Below the pieces are notes generated by a model. It was not told the origin of the DNA. It did no database searches and saw only the letters and a list, made by a program, of their open reading frames with translations. Positions 6,785 through 16,048 of a stretch of 41,564 nt of DNA are shown here, one piece after another (position 1 is the stretch's first letter; every line of letters starts with the position of its first letter). The position numbers and the translations under genes are program-made. Location of the stretch: contig NZ_JBHLWN010000109.1 in NCBI RefSeq assembly GCF_042432825.1, positions 1 through 41,564 on the forward strand. The letters run 5' to 3'. This stretch comes from Gordoniibacillus chartarius (lineage in GTDB: Bacteria > Bacillota > Bacilli > Paenibacillales > NBRC-103111).

Positions 6785-9571
6785 ATGAGTCAGAAGACGT
6801 GGTACCAGATGACGGCGGAGGAGGCTGCCCGTGCGCACGGCGTCGATCCGCGTACGGGATTGCCATGGGATGAAGCAAGAAGCCGCCAGGAGCGTATCGG
6901 TCGCAACGAACTATCCGAGGGGAAGAAAATTTCTCCCGTTACGCTGTTCTTGAATCAATTCAAGGATTTCATGGTGCTCGTGCTGATGGGAGCCACGCTC
7001 ATCTCCGGGCTGCTCGGGGAATATCTCGATGCGATCACGATCATTGCCATCATTATCATGAACGGTGTGCTCGGCTTTATTCAGGAGTTCCGGGCGGAGC
7101 GCAGCTTGCGGGCGCTGAAGGAGCTTTCGGCGCCGAACGCGAAAGTGCTGCGGGAAGGCGAGGTGCACCAGATCGCGGCTAGCGAACTGGTGCCGGGCGA
7201 TATCGTCCTCCTGGAGAGCGGAGACCGTATTCCGGCGGACCTTCGCTTCTTTGAAGCCAACGGTGTTTACGTCGAAGAATCGGCGCTTACCGGCGAATCG
7301 GTTCCGGTAGCGAAGCATGTTTCGCCGCTTGATCATGAGGATGTACCGCTTGGCGATCAGCGGAATCTCGGCTTCATGGGGACGATGCTGACGCAGGGGA
7401 CGGCAAAGGGAGTCATCGTTCGTACGGGGATGGAGACGGAGATGGGCAAGATCGCCGATCTGATCCAGAACACGGACTCGATGGAAACGCCGCTGCAGCA
7501 CAGACTCGAGCAATTGGGCAAAATCTTGATCGGTGTCGCCGTCGCCCTCACGATTGTCGTCGTACTGGCCGGTATACTGCACGGTCAACCGCCATACGCG
7601 ATGTTCCTCGCCGGTGTATCGCTCGCGGTCGCTGCGATTCCGGAAGGCCTGCCGGCGATCGTAACGATTGCTCTCGCATTGGGCGTGCAGCGGATGATCA
7701 AGCGCAAGGCGATCGTCCGCAAGCTGCCGTCGGTCGAAACGCTGGGCTGCGCCTCCGTCATTTGCTCGGACAAGACCGGAACGCTTACGCAAAATAAAAT
7801 GACGGTCACCCACTTGTGGGTGAGCGGCCAAGTGCTGGAAGTGAGCGGAGACGGGTACGCGCCGCACGGGTCGATCACGAGCGAAGGGGCCGTCGTCGAA
7901 GCCGGTAAGGAACCGATGCTGGCCAAGCTGCTGCAGGTGTCGGTACTATGCAACAACGCCGTGCTGCGGCAAGAGGAGCTGGAGGGACGCAAGAAAAAGA
8001 GCAAGGATGCTCCGGAAACCGCATGGACGATTAACGGCGATCCGACGGAAGGAGCTCTGGTCGTTCTCGGCGCCAAGGCCGGCTTCACGCCGGAGAAGCT
8101 TCGCGAAAGCTTTGAGCGGACAGGCGAGTTCCCGTTCGATTCGGAGCGAAAGCGGATGTCGGTCATCGTGTCGCACGGCGGCGGCCGGATGGTATGCACG
8201 AAGGGTGCGCCGGACGTGCTGCTGCAGCACTGCTCCTATGTGCTATGGGAAGGCAAGGTTATCCCGTTCACGCCAACCCTCAAGGCGAAAGTGATGGCGG
8301 CGAACGAAGGGATGGCGAAGTCGGCGCTGCGCGTACTCGGGCTGGCTTACCGCGATTTGAGATCGACGGACCGGTGCGCGGAGTATGACGACGTCGAGCA
8401 GCAGCTTGTCTTTGTCGGCCTGACGGGCATGATCGATCCGCCGCGCCGCGAAGTCCGCGAAGCGATCTCCAAGTGCCGTAAAGCCGGCATTAAGACGGTC
8501 ATGATTACGGGCGACCATCAGACGACGGCGGAGGCGATCGCGAAGGAGCTAGGGATGCTGCCGGCGGGCGGCCTGGTCGTGAACGGCCAGCAGCTGGCGA
8601 CGATGGACGACGACGAGCTGGACCGCCGCGTCGACGATATTTTCGTATATGCCCGCGTATCTCCGGAACATAAGCTGCGGATCGTCAAGTCGCTGCAGCG
8701 CAAAGGCCACGTCGTAGCGATGACCGGCGACGGCGTTAACGATGCGCCGGCGATCAAAGCCGCCGATATCGGCATCGCGATGGGCATCTCGGGCACAGAC
8801 GTGTCGAAGGAGGCGTCCGCGCTGATCTTAAGCGACGACAACTTCGCCACGATTGTGGCGGCGATCGAGGAAGGCCGCGGCATTTACGAGAACATCCGCA
8901 AATTTATCCGTTATTTACTCGCGTCCAACGTCGGCGAAATTTTGACGATGTTCTTCGCGATGATGGCCGGACTGCCGCTGCCGCTGCTGCCGATCCAGAT
9001 CCTGTGGGTCAACCTGGTCACCGACGGCTTGCCGGCTATGGCGCTGGGCATCGATCAGGCCGAGAAAGATTTGATGACGCAGAAGCCGCGGTCGGCGAAG
9101 GAAAATATTTTTGCGAGACGGCTGGGCTGGAAAATTATTTCGCGAGGCATTCTGATTGGTCTGTGCACGCTGGCGGCGTTCTGGATCGCGCTGGTGAACG
9201 ATCCGCAGCATCCGAACAACTTGGCCCATGCGCAAAGCGTCGCCTTCGCCACGCTCGTTATGGCTCAGTTGATCCATGTGTTCGACTGCCGCAGCTCGCG
9301 CTCGATTTTCCACCGCAATCCGCTGCAGAACGGGTACTTGGTGCTGGCAGTGCTGTCGTCGCTCGTATTGATGCTTGGCGTCATGTACATCGAGCAGCTG
9401 CAGCCGATCTTCAAGACGGTGCCGCTGGGCACGAAGGATTGGATTATGGTGCTGATCGCCGCCGGCATTCCGACGTTCCTGATGGGTATCGGCAGCGTCA
9501 TGAGCCGTCCGCGCAAGCCGGAGCTGAAATTCGGTGTCAAAGGCGGCAACGCCAAGCCGAGCCTGCGCTAA
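6785..9571 (+). CDS. Calcium-type P-type ATPase (P2A, YloB-like)
   Basis: Membrane ion pump of 928 residues, the normal length for a bacterial SERCA-like ATPase. It has an N-terminal cation-ATPase segment, the actuator motif LTGESVPV, the phosphorylation site SDKTGTLTQNKMTVTHL, the hinge motif TGDGVNDAPAIKAADIGIAMG, and about ten membrane segments. Calcium-ligand motifs typical of SERCA are present: PEGLPA in M4, SNVGEI in M5 and NLVTDGLPA in M6. It probably exports Ca2+ at the cost of ATP, possibly in sporulation or germination as reported for B. subtilis YloB; exact ion specificity is inferred. The ATG has GGAGGG upstream. A terminator follows 25 nt after the stop, so it is probably monocistronic. 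Confidence 0.9.
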   Translation: MSQKTWYQMTAEEAARAHGVDPRTGLPWDEARSRQERIGRNELSEGKKISPVTLFLNQFKDFMVLVLMGATLISGLLGEYLDAITIIAIIIMNGVLGFIQEFRAERSLRALKELSAPNAKVLREGEVHQIAASELVPGDIVLLESGDRIPADLRFFEANGVYVEESALTGESVPVAKHVSPLDHEDVPLGDQRNLGFMGTMLTQGTAKGVIVRTGMETEMGKIADLIQNTDSMETPLQHRLEQLGKILIGVAVALTIVVVLAGILHGQPPYAMFLAGVSLAVAAIPEGLPAIVTIALALGVQRMIKRKAIVRKLPSVETLGCASVICSDKTGTLTQNKMTVTHLWVSGQVLEVSGDGYAPHGSITSEGAVVEAGKEPMLAKLLQVSVLCNNAVLRQEELEGRKKKSKDAPETAWTINGDPTEGALVVLGAKAGFTPEKLRESFERTGEFPFDSERKRMSVIVSHGGGRMVCTKGAPDVLLQHCSYVLWEGKVIPFTPTLKAKVMAANEGMAKSALRVLGLAYRDLRSTDRCAEYDDVEQQLVFVGLTGMIDPPRREVREAISKCRKAGIKTVMITGDHQTTAEAIAKELGMLPAGGLVVNGQQLATMDDDELDRRVDDIFVYARVSPEHKLRIVKSLQRKGHVVAMTGDGVNDAPAIKAADIGIAMGISGTDVSKEASALILSDDNFATIVAAIEEGRGIYENIRKFIRYLLASNVGEILTMFFAMMAGLPLPLLPIQILWVNLVTDGLPAMALGIDQAEKDLMTQKPRSAKENIFARRLGWKIISRGILIGLCTLAAFWIALVNDPQHPNNLAHAQSVAFATLVMAQLIHVFDCRSSRSIFHRNPLQNGYLVLAVLSSLVLMLGVMYIEQLQPIFKTVPLGTKDWIMVLIAAGIPTFLMGIGSVMSRPRKPELKFGVKGGNAKPSLR

Positions 9572-9595
9572 ACTTTTCAAAGGACTTGCTTAAGG

Positions 9596-9634
9596 ATGAC
9601 GGGCGCCCTCGTGCGCTTGTCATTCTTTTTTTTC
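9596..9634 (+). terminator. Intrinsic terminator after the P-type ATPase
   Basis: The stem ATGAC...GTCAT (9596-9600 with 9619-9623) encloses an inner GCGC/GCGC pairing and is followed by TCTTTTTTTTTC. The U-tract on the plus strand fits termination of the ATPase transcript. Confidence 0.8.
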
Positions 9635-9841
9635 TTAGTTGATTCGAACGCACCGGATGCTTACAATCAACTATATCTTGGATGCCCCGGCAAAGATGGA
9701 AAATTAGCGGAAAATGAGGAAAGTTGGCTGTCGCCGGAACGATTGCAGGGCGATATTGACTAGATATACATAAATTTTTGCGATATGATAGGGGCTAATA
9801 TAGAACCGGAATCTATCGAACCGGTATTGGGAGTGGTCGCC

Positions 9842-10714
9842 ATGAAATTTACGAAGCTGCAAGGCTTGGGGAACGATTTTATCGTTGTCGGAGGCGAGGA
9901 GCGGCTGCCGGAGCATGCCGCCGAGCTGGCGGTGCGTCTCTGTGACCGCAACTTCGGCATCGGGGCCGACGGACTCGTGTTCGTTCTGCCGTCCGACATC
10001 GCCGATTATACGATGCGCATTATCAACGCAGACGGTTCGGAGGCGGAGCAGTGCGGCAACGCAATTCGCTGCGTAGCCAAATACGTTTACGATAACGCTC
10101 TAGTGGACAGGAATAGAACGGAACTGACTATCGAGACGAAGGGGGCGGGGGCGCAGCCCGTTCAGCTTACGCTCGGCGATGACGGCCGCGTCGTCCAGGT
10201 GCGCGTCGATATGGGCGAGCCCGTACTCGAAGGCAGGCTTGTGCCGACGACGATTGACGGCAACCCGGTCAAGGATTATCCGATAGAGGCCGAAGGACGG
10301 CAGTTCCGCTTCACCGCCGTTTCGATGGGGAATCCTCATTGCGTTATTTTTGTCGACGATGCCGCCGAGTTCGATCTCCATACGTGGGGGCCGAAGCTGG
10401 AGACGCATCCGTATTTCCCGCGCAGGGCCAATGTCGAGTTCGTAACGGTGCGCAGCCGCAGCCATGCCGAAATGCGGGTATGGGAGCGCGGCGCCGGGCC
10501 GACGCTGGCATGCGGCACAGGAGCATGCGCGACGCTCGTCGCCGCCGTGCTGGCGGGGCAGACGGAGCGGACAGCGACCGTATCGCTGAAGGGCGGCGAT
10601 CTGCTGATCGAATGGAACGAGCGGAATAACCGCATTTACATGACGGGGCCGGCGGAAATCGTGTTTACAGGCGAGGTGCCGGGTAACGTCTTGGCAAAGG
10701 CGGGTGCGCGATGA
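9842..10714 (+). CDS. dapF: Diaminopimelate epimerase
   Basis: Interconverts LL- and meso-diaminopimelate for lysine and peptidoglycan synthesis, without cofactor. From the ATG at 9842 the protein is 290 residues, starting MKFTKLQGLGNDFIVV, the standard DapF N-terminus. The two catalytic cysteines are seen in EQCGNAIRC and ACGTGACAT. The longer frame beginning at 9785 adds 19 non-family residues and is rejected; GGAG about 9 nt before 9842 supports the shorter start. A TATGAT sequence at 9784-9789 and TTGACT at 9756-9761 are upstream, but their 22-nt spacing is too long for a normal promoter. The gene overlaps yitJ by 4 nt. dapF is not in this place in the B. subtilis ylo cluster. Confidence 0.93.
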   Translation: MKFTKLQGLGNDFIVVGGEERLPEHAAELAVRLCDRNFGIGADGLVFVLPSDIADYTMRIINADGSEAEQCGNAIRCVAKYVYDNALVDRNRTELTIETKGAGAQPVQLTLGDDGRVVQVRVDMGEPVLEGRLVPTTIDGNPVKDYPIEAEGRQFRFTAVSMGNPHCVIFVDDAAEFDLHTWGPKLETHPYFPRRANVEFVTVRSRSHAEMRVWERGAGPTLACGTGACATLVAAVLAGQTERTATVSLKGGDLLIEWNERNNRIYMTGPAEIVFTGEVPGNVLAKAGAR

Positions 10715-12600
10715 TGGCGGGACTTCGAGAGGCGCTGCGCCAAGACCTGCTTGTCGGTGACGGCGCAATGGGAACATATTTATATCAAATGGGCTTTCCG
10801 GTCGGCATCTCGTATGAAGAGCTGAATGTCGAGCAGCCGGATGTCATTCGGGGCGTACACCGCCGGTATGTGGAAGCCGGGGCGAAGCTGATCGAGACGA
10901 ACACGTTCTCGGCCAACCGGGAGAAGCTTTCCAAGTTCGGGCTGGAGGGAGACGTCGAAGCGATCAACCGGGCCGGCGTGAAGCTGGCGCGGGAAGCCGC
11001 TGGGGACCGTGCCTATGTGGTCGGCGCCATCGGCTCCATCCGGGCGGGCAAGCGGAAAAATGTCCGTACCGCGGATGTGGAGGCGGCGCTGCAGGAGCAG
11101 ATCGCCGTTCTGCTGGACAGCGGAGTCGACGGCGTGCTGCTCGAGACGTTCTACGATCTCGAGGAGCTGCTGCTCGCCCTCAAGCTGGTACGGCGGACGA
11201 GCGATTTGCCGGTGATCGGCCAGTTCGCGACAGACGGTACGGGCTCGACTCAGGACGGCGTGCCGCTGCACGAGGCGTTCCTGCGGCTGCGGGATGCCGG
11301 CGCGGACGTCGTCGGCTTCAACTGCCGCAGCGGCCCGAACGGAATTATGCGCGCGCTGGAGAAGCTGGCCATTCCGGATGGATTGTTTACATCCGTGTTT
11401 CCGAATGCGGGTATGCCCGACTACGTAGACGGCAAATACTCCTTCGCAGCGGCGCCGGACTATTTCGCCACGAGCGCCCAGCGGTTTGCCGATCTCGGCG
11501 TGCGGATAATCGGCGGCTGCTGCGGAACGACGCCGGAGCATATCGCCGCCGTCGCCAGCGCGCTGCGCGGCTATAAGCCGGGTTCGGAAGCGATTGCCGC
11601 TGTGAAGCCAGCCGATGTTTCGGCTGCCGTACAGGTTACGGCGCCCCCAGCCGCAGCTGCTCAGGGGAACACGGCCGAGACGGGACGTCCGGCGGAGCCG
11701 TCGATTCTTGATCTTGTCAAAGAGCGGCATACGGTCATCGTCGAGCTGGATCCTCCGCGCGATTTGAGCATCGAGAAGTTCATGGCAGGGGCGGCCTCAT
11801 TGAAGGAAGCGGGAGCGGATGCGCTTACGCTGGCCGACAATTCGATGGCCGTTACAAGAATGAGCAACTTGGCGCTTGGCTATCTTGTCAGCGAGAAGGC
11901 CGGACTTAGGCCGCTCATTCATATTGCGTGCCGCGACCGCAACTTGATCGGCACCCAATCGCACATGATGGGCTTGCACGCGCTCGGTATCGACCATGTG
12001 CTCGCAGTGACCGGCGATCCGGCCAAGTTCGGCGATTTGCCGGGCTCAAGCTCCGTGTACGATCTGACCTCGTTCGAAATTATCCGCATGATCAAGCAGC
12101 TCAACGACGGTATCGCCTTCTCCGGCAAGCCGCTCAAGCAGCGGGCGCGATTCGTGGTCGGAGCGGCGTTCAATCCGAACGTGAAGCATTTGGGCAAGGC
12201 GGTCGAACGGCTGGAACGCAAAATCGAAGCGGGAGCCGATTACATCATGACGCAGCCTGTGTACGATCCGAAGCTGATCGAGCGCGTGCATGAGTCGACC
12301 CGCCACTTGAAAGTGCCGATATTCCTCGGCATCATGCCGCTCGCAAGCGGACGCAATGCGGAATATTTGCACAACGAAGTGCCGGGCATTCAGCTGTCGG
12401 ACGAGGTTCGCGCGCGGATGGCCGGGCTGGAGGGCGAAACCGGCAGACGCGTCGGCGTCGAAATCGCCAAGGAGCTGCTGGATGCGGCAATGTCGTATTT
12501 TAACGGAATTTATTTGATCACCCCGTTCTTGAATTACGAGATGAGCGTGGAGCTGACCCGCTATGTCTGGGAGAAGGCGCCCGACCGGAAGCTCGTATAA
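10711..12600 (+). CDS. Bifunctional homocysteine S-methyltransferase / 5,10-methylenetetrahydrofolate reductase (YitJ-like)
   Basis: Fusion protein of 629 residues. The N-terminal domain (about 1-295) is a cobalamin-independent homocysteine methyltransferase with zinc-ligand cysteines in GFNCRSGPNG (Cys205) and GGCCGTTPEH (Cys270 and Cys271). An alanine-rich linker (about 300-330) leads to a MetF-like FAD TIM barrel (about 335-620; IVELDPP, VTGDPAKFGD, TQPVYDP, LGIMPL). It links one-carbon metabolism to methionine synthesis. The start ATG overlaps the dapF stop (ATGATG; the second ATG is also possible). B. subtilis yitJ has a SAM riboswitch; here the overlap with dapF leaves no room for one. 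Confidence 0.92.
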   Translation: MMAGLREALRQDLLVGDGAMGTYLYQMGFPVGISYEELNVEQPDVIRGVHRRYVEAGAKLIETNTFSANREKLSKFGLEGDVEAINRAGVKLAREAAGDRAYVVGAIGSIRAGKRKNVRTADVEAALQEQIAVLLDSGVDGVLLETFYDLEELLLALKLVRRTSDLPVIGQFATDGTGSTQDGVPLHEAFLRLRDAGADVVGFNCRSGPNGIMRALEKLAIPDGLFTSVFPNAGMPDYVDGKYSFAAAPDYFATSAQRFADLGVRIIGGCCGTTPEHIAAVASALRGYKPGSEAIAAVKPADVSAAVQVTAPPAAAAQGNTAETGRPAEPSILDLVKERHTVIVELDPPRDLSIEKFMAGAASLKEAGADALTLADNSMAVTRMSNLALGYLVSEKAGLRPLIHIACRDRNLIGTQSHMMGLHALGIDHVLAVTGDPAKFGDLPGSSSVYDLTSFEIIRMIKQLNDGIAFSGKPLKQRARFVVGAAFNPNVKHLGKAVERLERKIEAGADYIMTQPVYDPKLIERVHESTRHLKVPIFLGIMPLASGRNAEYLHNEVPGIQLSDEVRARMAGLEGETGRRVGVEIAKELLDAAMSYFNGIYLITPFLNYEMSVELTRYVWEKAPDRKLV

Positions 12601-12618
12601 CCGGCGGTGTATTTCCAC

Positions 12619-12647
12619 TTGTCCCCTCTTGCAAAATGTTTTACAAT
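12619..12647 (+). promoter_or_regulatory. Putative sigma-A promoter of the yicC-remA-gmk-rpoZ operon
   Basis: TTGTCC (12619-12624) and TACAAT (12642-12647) are separated by exactly 17 nt, matching four and five of six consensus bases. It lies 24 nt before the yicC start and just after the yitJ stop, so the downstream four-gene run can be transcribed independently. Confidence 0.6.
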
Positions 12648-12670
12648 AGGGTAATGGATGTGAGCGCCAT

Positions 12671-13552
12671 ATGATGCGGAGCATGACCGGATTCGGACAA
12701 GCGGAGGCGGAATGGGCGGGGAATCGGCTGACGATTGATGTCAGATCTGTAAACCATCGCTACTTGGAAACGGTCTTCCGGCTGCCGCGCGAATTTCAAA
12801 GCTGGGAAGACCCGCTGCGGAAGACGGTACAGCGCGCAGCTAGGCGCGGCCGGTTTGACGTCAGCGTAGCGTTGGAGCGCGGACCGGGCGGGGCCGGCGG
12901 CGTACAGATCGACTGGGCGCTAGCGGACGCTTACGCCGATGCGGCGCAGCAGCTGCAAGCAAGGTTCGGGCTGAACGATCGGCTCACGCTCAATCACCTG
13001 CTCTCGCTTCCGAATATTGTCGTTCCGAGCGGAACGCATGAAGATAAGGACAACGGCATCGATACGGCGGTTCAAGCTTTGCAGACGGCGCTGGACGCTT
13101 TGAATGGAATGCGGGAAGCGGAGGGGCGTTATTTGGCTGCCGATTTGCAGACAAGACTGGATACCGTCGAACGGTGGAGACAGCAGATGTCTTCCATCGC
13201 GCCGCGATCCGTGAAAGAATACGCCGCCAAGCTGCGGGAACGGATCCGAGAGCTCTTGCAGAGCGAGGCCGCTCCGGATGAACAGCGGCTCGCCGCGGAA
13301 GTCGCCTTCATGGCCGACCGATCCAACATCGATGAGGAGCTGACCCGGCTGGGCAGTCACATTCAGCAGTTTCGAACACTGCTGGGTGCGGACGAAGCGG
13401 TCGGGCGCAAGCTTGATTTTCTCATACAGGAAATGAACCGCGAGGTTAACACCATCGGCTCCAAATCGGCAAGCGGCGAGCTGTCCGGCTGCGTGATCGA
13501 GACGAAGGCGGAGCTTGAGAAGATGCGGGAGCAAGTGCAGAACATCGAATAA
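12671..13552 (+). CDS. YicC/YloC-family endoribonuclease
   Basis: A 293-residue member of the YicC family. The conserved N-terminus MTGFGQAE is at residues 5-12, VNHRYLE at about 29, and the family's most conserved C-terminal block NREVNTIGSKS at about 256. E. coli YicC is reported to be an RNase that takes part in small-RNA turnover; the same activity is inferred. ATGATG gives two adjacent starts, with a weak GGATGTGAG ribosome binding site. It is the first gene of a run with remA, gmk and rpoZ, the same order as yloC-ylzA-gmk-yloH in B. subtilis. Confidence 0.9.
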   Translation: MMRSMTGFGQAEAEWAGNRLTIDVRSVNHRYLETVFRLPREFQSWEDPLRKTVQRAARRGRFDVSVALERGPGGAGGVQIDWALADAYADAAQQLQARFGLNDRLTLNHLLSLPNIVVPSGTHEDKDNGIDTAVQALQTALDALNGMREAEGRYLAADLQTRLDTVERWRQQMSSIAPRSVKEYAAKLRERIRELLQSEAAPDEQRLAAEVAFMADRSNIDEELTRLGSHIQQFRTLLGADEAVGRKLDFLIQEMNREVNTIGSKSASGELSGCVIETKAELEKMREQVQNIE

Positions 13553-13582
13553 TACGACGGGTTTCATGAGGAGGAGCTTGAG

Positions 13583-13843
13583 GTGGCTATTAAACTCATC
13601 AACATCGGCTTTGGCAACATCGTGTCGGCCAATCGAATTATTTCCATCGTGAGCCCGGAATCGGCGCCTATCAAACGGATCATTCAAGAAGCGCGCGACC
13701 GACACATGCTGATCGACGCCACCTACGGGCGCAGAACCCGGGCCGTAATTATTACCGACAGCGACCATGTCATTCTTTCGGCGGTTCAGCCGGAGACCGT
13801 AGCACACCGACTCTCTAGCAAGGACGATGATCATGACGAGTAA
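13583..13843 (+). CDS. remA: Extracellular matrix regulator RemA (DUF370)
   Basis: An 86-residue DNA-binding protein. In B. subtilis RemA activates biofilm matrix (eps) and osmoprotection genes, and oligomerises to wrap DNA. The family signatures are visible: IKLINIGFGNIVSANRIISI, SPESAPIKRIIQEARD, LIDATYGRRTRAVI and DSDHVILSAVQPETV. The GTG start is preceded by GAGGAGG at ideal distance. It overlaps the gmk start, and its acidic C-terminus (DDDHDE) is coded within the overlap. This adds to the case for a biofilm-forming, spore-forming Firmicute. Confidence 0.93.
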   Translation: MAIKLINIGFGNIVSANRIISIVSPESAPIKRIIQEARDRHMLIDATYGRRTRAVIITDSDHVILSAVQPETVAHRLSSKDDDHDE

Positions 13844-14474
13844 TAAAGTTGCTTCCGGCACGCGCACACAGGGAATACTGGTCGTCATTTCCGGTCCGTC
13901 CGGAGTCGGCAAGGGAACCGTGTGCTCTGCGCTGCGCAAATCGGCGCCGGAGCTCATATATTCGGTATCCGCCACAACGCGCATGCCCCGTACCGGGGAA
14001 ATGGAGGGCGTGAACTATTTCTTCAAATCGAAGGAAGAGTTCAAACAGCTGATCGAGAACGAAGAGATGCTGGAATGGGCGGAATATGTAGGCAATTATT
14101 ACGGCACGCCGCGCAAGTTTGTCGAGGATACGCTGGCCACCGGCAAAGACGTTATCCTTGAAATCGAAGTGCAGGGTGCCCTGAAGGTGAAGCAGAAGTT
14201 TCCGGAGGGCGTCTTTATTTTCTTGATGCCGCCGAGCTTGAGCGAGCTGCAGAATAGGCTCGTAACCCGGGGAACCGACTCGGCCGAGCTGATCGCTTCC
14301 CGGCTTTCCGTAGCCAGAGATGAGATCGCCCTGCTGGAGCATTATAACTACGCCGTCGTGAACGATCAGGTCGAGAATGCCTGCAGCAAAATCATGGCGA
14401 TCATTACGGCCGAGCACTGCCGGCGCGAAAGACTGTTCCCGAACATATCAGAGTGGATTGACGAGGTGAAGTGA
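13833..14474 (+). CDS. gmk: Guanylate kinase
   Basis: Phosphorylates GMP to GDP with ATP. The P-loop GPSGVGKGTV follows a beta strand (GILVVIS). The GMP-binding region includes SATTRMPRTGEMEGVNYFF and the later YVGNYYGTP; the lid and adenine-binding part include RGTDS. The ATG at 13833 is preferred over 13827 because AAGGA at 13820-13824 gives 8-nt spacing, whereas 13827 is only 2 nt away. The protein is then 213 residues, close to the family's usual 205-210. It overlaps remA and, by 4 nt, rpoZ. Confidence 0.94.
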   Translation: MTSNKVASGTRTQGILVVISGPSGVGKGTVCSALRKSAPELIYSVSATTRMPRTGEMEGVNYFFKSKEEFKQLIENEEMLEWAEYVGNYYGTPRKFVEDTLATGKDVILEIEVQGALKVKQKFPEGVFIFLMPPSLSELQNRLVTRGTDSAELIASRLSVARDEIALLEHYNYAVVNDQVENACSKIMAIITAEHCRRERLFPNISEWIDEVK

Positions 14475-14698
14475 CGAATATGCTGTACCCATCGATTGAT
14501 AAATTGCTAGACAAAGTCGACAGCAAGTATTCGCTGGTCGTTGCCGCATCCAAGCGTGCCAGAGGGCTGCGCGACGGAGCGAAGTCGGATCTGAAAAACT
14601 ACAAGTCGCACAAGCAAGTGGGCATCGCGTTGGAAGAGATGTACGGTGATTACATTTCCTACGAGAAAATTCAGCCGCAAGAAACAGGGGAAGAGTAA
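14471..14698 (+). CDS. rpoZ: RNA polymerase omega subunit
   Basis: Small subunit that assists folding and assembly of the beta-prime subunit. The 75 residues carry the omega signature LYPSIDKLLDKVDSKYSLVV at the N-terminus and KQVGIALEEMYGDYISYE at the C-terminus. The GTG at 14471 overlaps the gmk stop by 4 nt; an ATG at 14480 (MLYPSID) is an equally possible start. An intrinsic terminator starts in the stop codon itself, closing the yicC-remA-gmk-rpoZ unit. Confidence 0.93.
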   Translation: MTNMLYPSIDKLLDKVDSKYSLVVAASKRARGLRDGAKSDLKNYKSHKQVGIALEEMYGDYISYEKIQPQETGEE

Positions 14699-14722
14699 CA
14701 ACCTTAGGGTTGTTATTTTTTT
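14697..14722 (+). terminator. Intrinsic terminator after rpoZ
   Basis: AACAACC (14697-14703) pairs with GGTTGTT (14708-14714) around a TTAG loop and is followed by ATTTTTTT. The stem begins inside the rpoZ stop codon. Confidence 0.88.
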
Positions 14723-14809
14723 CTTGTACAGGAAATTACGCGAGCCATATTTCTGTGGATAGTGTGGTCAATTGTGGGGGATTTGGTACGGTGAAGGGGG
14801 AAAAAAGAG

Positions 14810-16048
14810 ATGTCGAGCTTGCGGGGTAAACGAATCGTGCTTGGCGTTTGCGGCGGCATCGCGGCTTACAAAGCGGCGGCGCTATGCAGCAAGCTGACCC
14901 AGGCCGGCGCCGACGTGCGGGTTATTATGACGAAATCGGCCGTTCAGTTCGTAGCGCCGCTGACGTTTCAGACTTTGTCCCGTCACGATGTGTATGTGGA
15001 CACCTTCGACGAGAAAGATGCGTCCGTCGTAGCCCATATCGATCTGGCCGATCATGCCGATCTGTTCGTCATCGCGCCGGCTACGGCGAACCTGATCGGC
15101 AAGCTGGCGCTTGGTCTCGGCGACGATATGCTCAGTACGACGCTGCTGGCGACGACTGCGCCGCTGTTCATCGCTCCGGCGATGAATGTGCACATGTACG
15201 AGAATGCGGCCGTCATGAAGAACATGGAGACGCTGCGCCAGCGGGGCGTTCGTTTCATTGAGCCGGGCGTCGGCCAGCTCGCTTGCGGCTACGTCGGACG
15301 AGGCCGGTTGGAAGAGCCGGAGGCGATCTTGGCGGCATTGGAGCGCTATGCCGGGGGTGCGCAGCTGCTGGCCGGCCGCAAGGTGCTGATAACGGCCGGC
15401 GGCACGGTAGAGCGCATCGATCCGGTTCGCTTTCTGACCAACGACTCCTCCGGGCGGATGGGCTTTGCGATTGCGGAGACTGCGCGCCGGATGGGAGCGG
15501 AAGTGACGCTCGTCGCCGGACGCACGGAGGGCCCGCTGCCCGGCGGTGTGAACGTCATTCGCGTGCAGTCGGCGCAGGACATGCTGGAGGCGGTGCTGGC
15601 GGAAGCCGGCAGCAGCGACATTATCGTCAAGGCTGCGGCGGTAGCGGATTACCGTCCTGCGATGAAGGCTGATCAGAAGATCAAGAAATCCGAGCACACG
15701 ATGACGCTGGAGCTTGTGAAAAATCCGGATATTCTGCAAACGCTCGGGTCGCGCAAAAAGGACGGCCAAGTGCTGGTCGGCTTCGCCGCCGAAACGGAGC
15801 GGCTCGAAGAGCATGCGATGGACAAGCTGGTAAGGAAAAATTGCGATTTGCTTGTCGCGAACGATGTGTCGAAGCCCGGCTCCGGCTTCGGGACGGAAAC
15901 GAACGAGGTGCGGATATTCGATCGTAACGGGAACGTCGAGGCGCTGCCCCTGCTGCATAAGCTGGAAGTGGCGGAGCGTTTGCTGGAGCTCGCCGCCGCT
16001 CGTTTGCGGCGTTCGGAAGCGGCAGAGCCGCCCCTGGAGGGCTCCTAA
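14810..16048 (+). CDS. coaBC: Bifunctional phosphopantothenoylcysteine decarboxylase / phosphopantothenate-cysteine ligase
   Basis: Carries out two successive steps of coenzyme A synthesis. The N-terminal CoaC flavoprotein domain (about 1-190) has GVCGGIAAYKAAALCSKL, the active-site PAMNVHMYEN and the substrate-loop cysteine in LACGYVGRGRLEEP. The CoaB domain (about 195-400) has ITAGGTVERIDPVRFLTNDS and GRMG, typical of the CTP-using bacterial ligase, then KAAAVADYRP and VLVGFAAET. Length is 412 residues, typical. The ATG follows GAAGGGGG. The stop shares bases with the priA start (TAATG), so the two are coupled. Confidence 0.94.
   Translation: MSSLRGKRIVLGVCGGIAAYKAAALCSKLTQAGADVRVIMTKSAVQFVAPLTFQTLSRHDVYVDTFDEKDASVVAHIDLADHADLFVIAPATANLIGKLALGLGDDMLSTTLLATTAPLFIAPAMNVHMYENAAVMKNMETLRQRGVRFIEPGVGQLACGYVGRGRLEEPEAILAALERYAGGAQLLAGRKVLITAGGTVERIDPVRFLTNDSSGRMGFAIAETARRMGAEVTLVAGRTEGPLPGGVNVIRVQSAQDMLEAVLAEAGSSDIIVKAAAVADYRPAMKADQKIKKSEHTMTLELVKNPDILQTLGSRKKDGQVLVGFAAETERLEEHAMDKLVRKNCDLLVANDVSKPGSGFGTETNEVRIFDRNGNVEALPLLHKLEVAERLLELAAARLRRSEAAEPPLEGS

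Noticed and set aside
9756..9789. Normal sigma-A promoter for dapF
   Set aside because: TTGACT and TATGAT are 22 nt apart, outside the usual 16-18 nt; kept only as a remark in the dapF entry.
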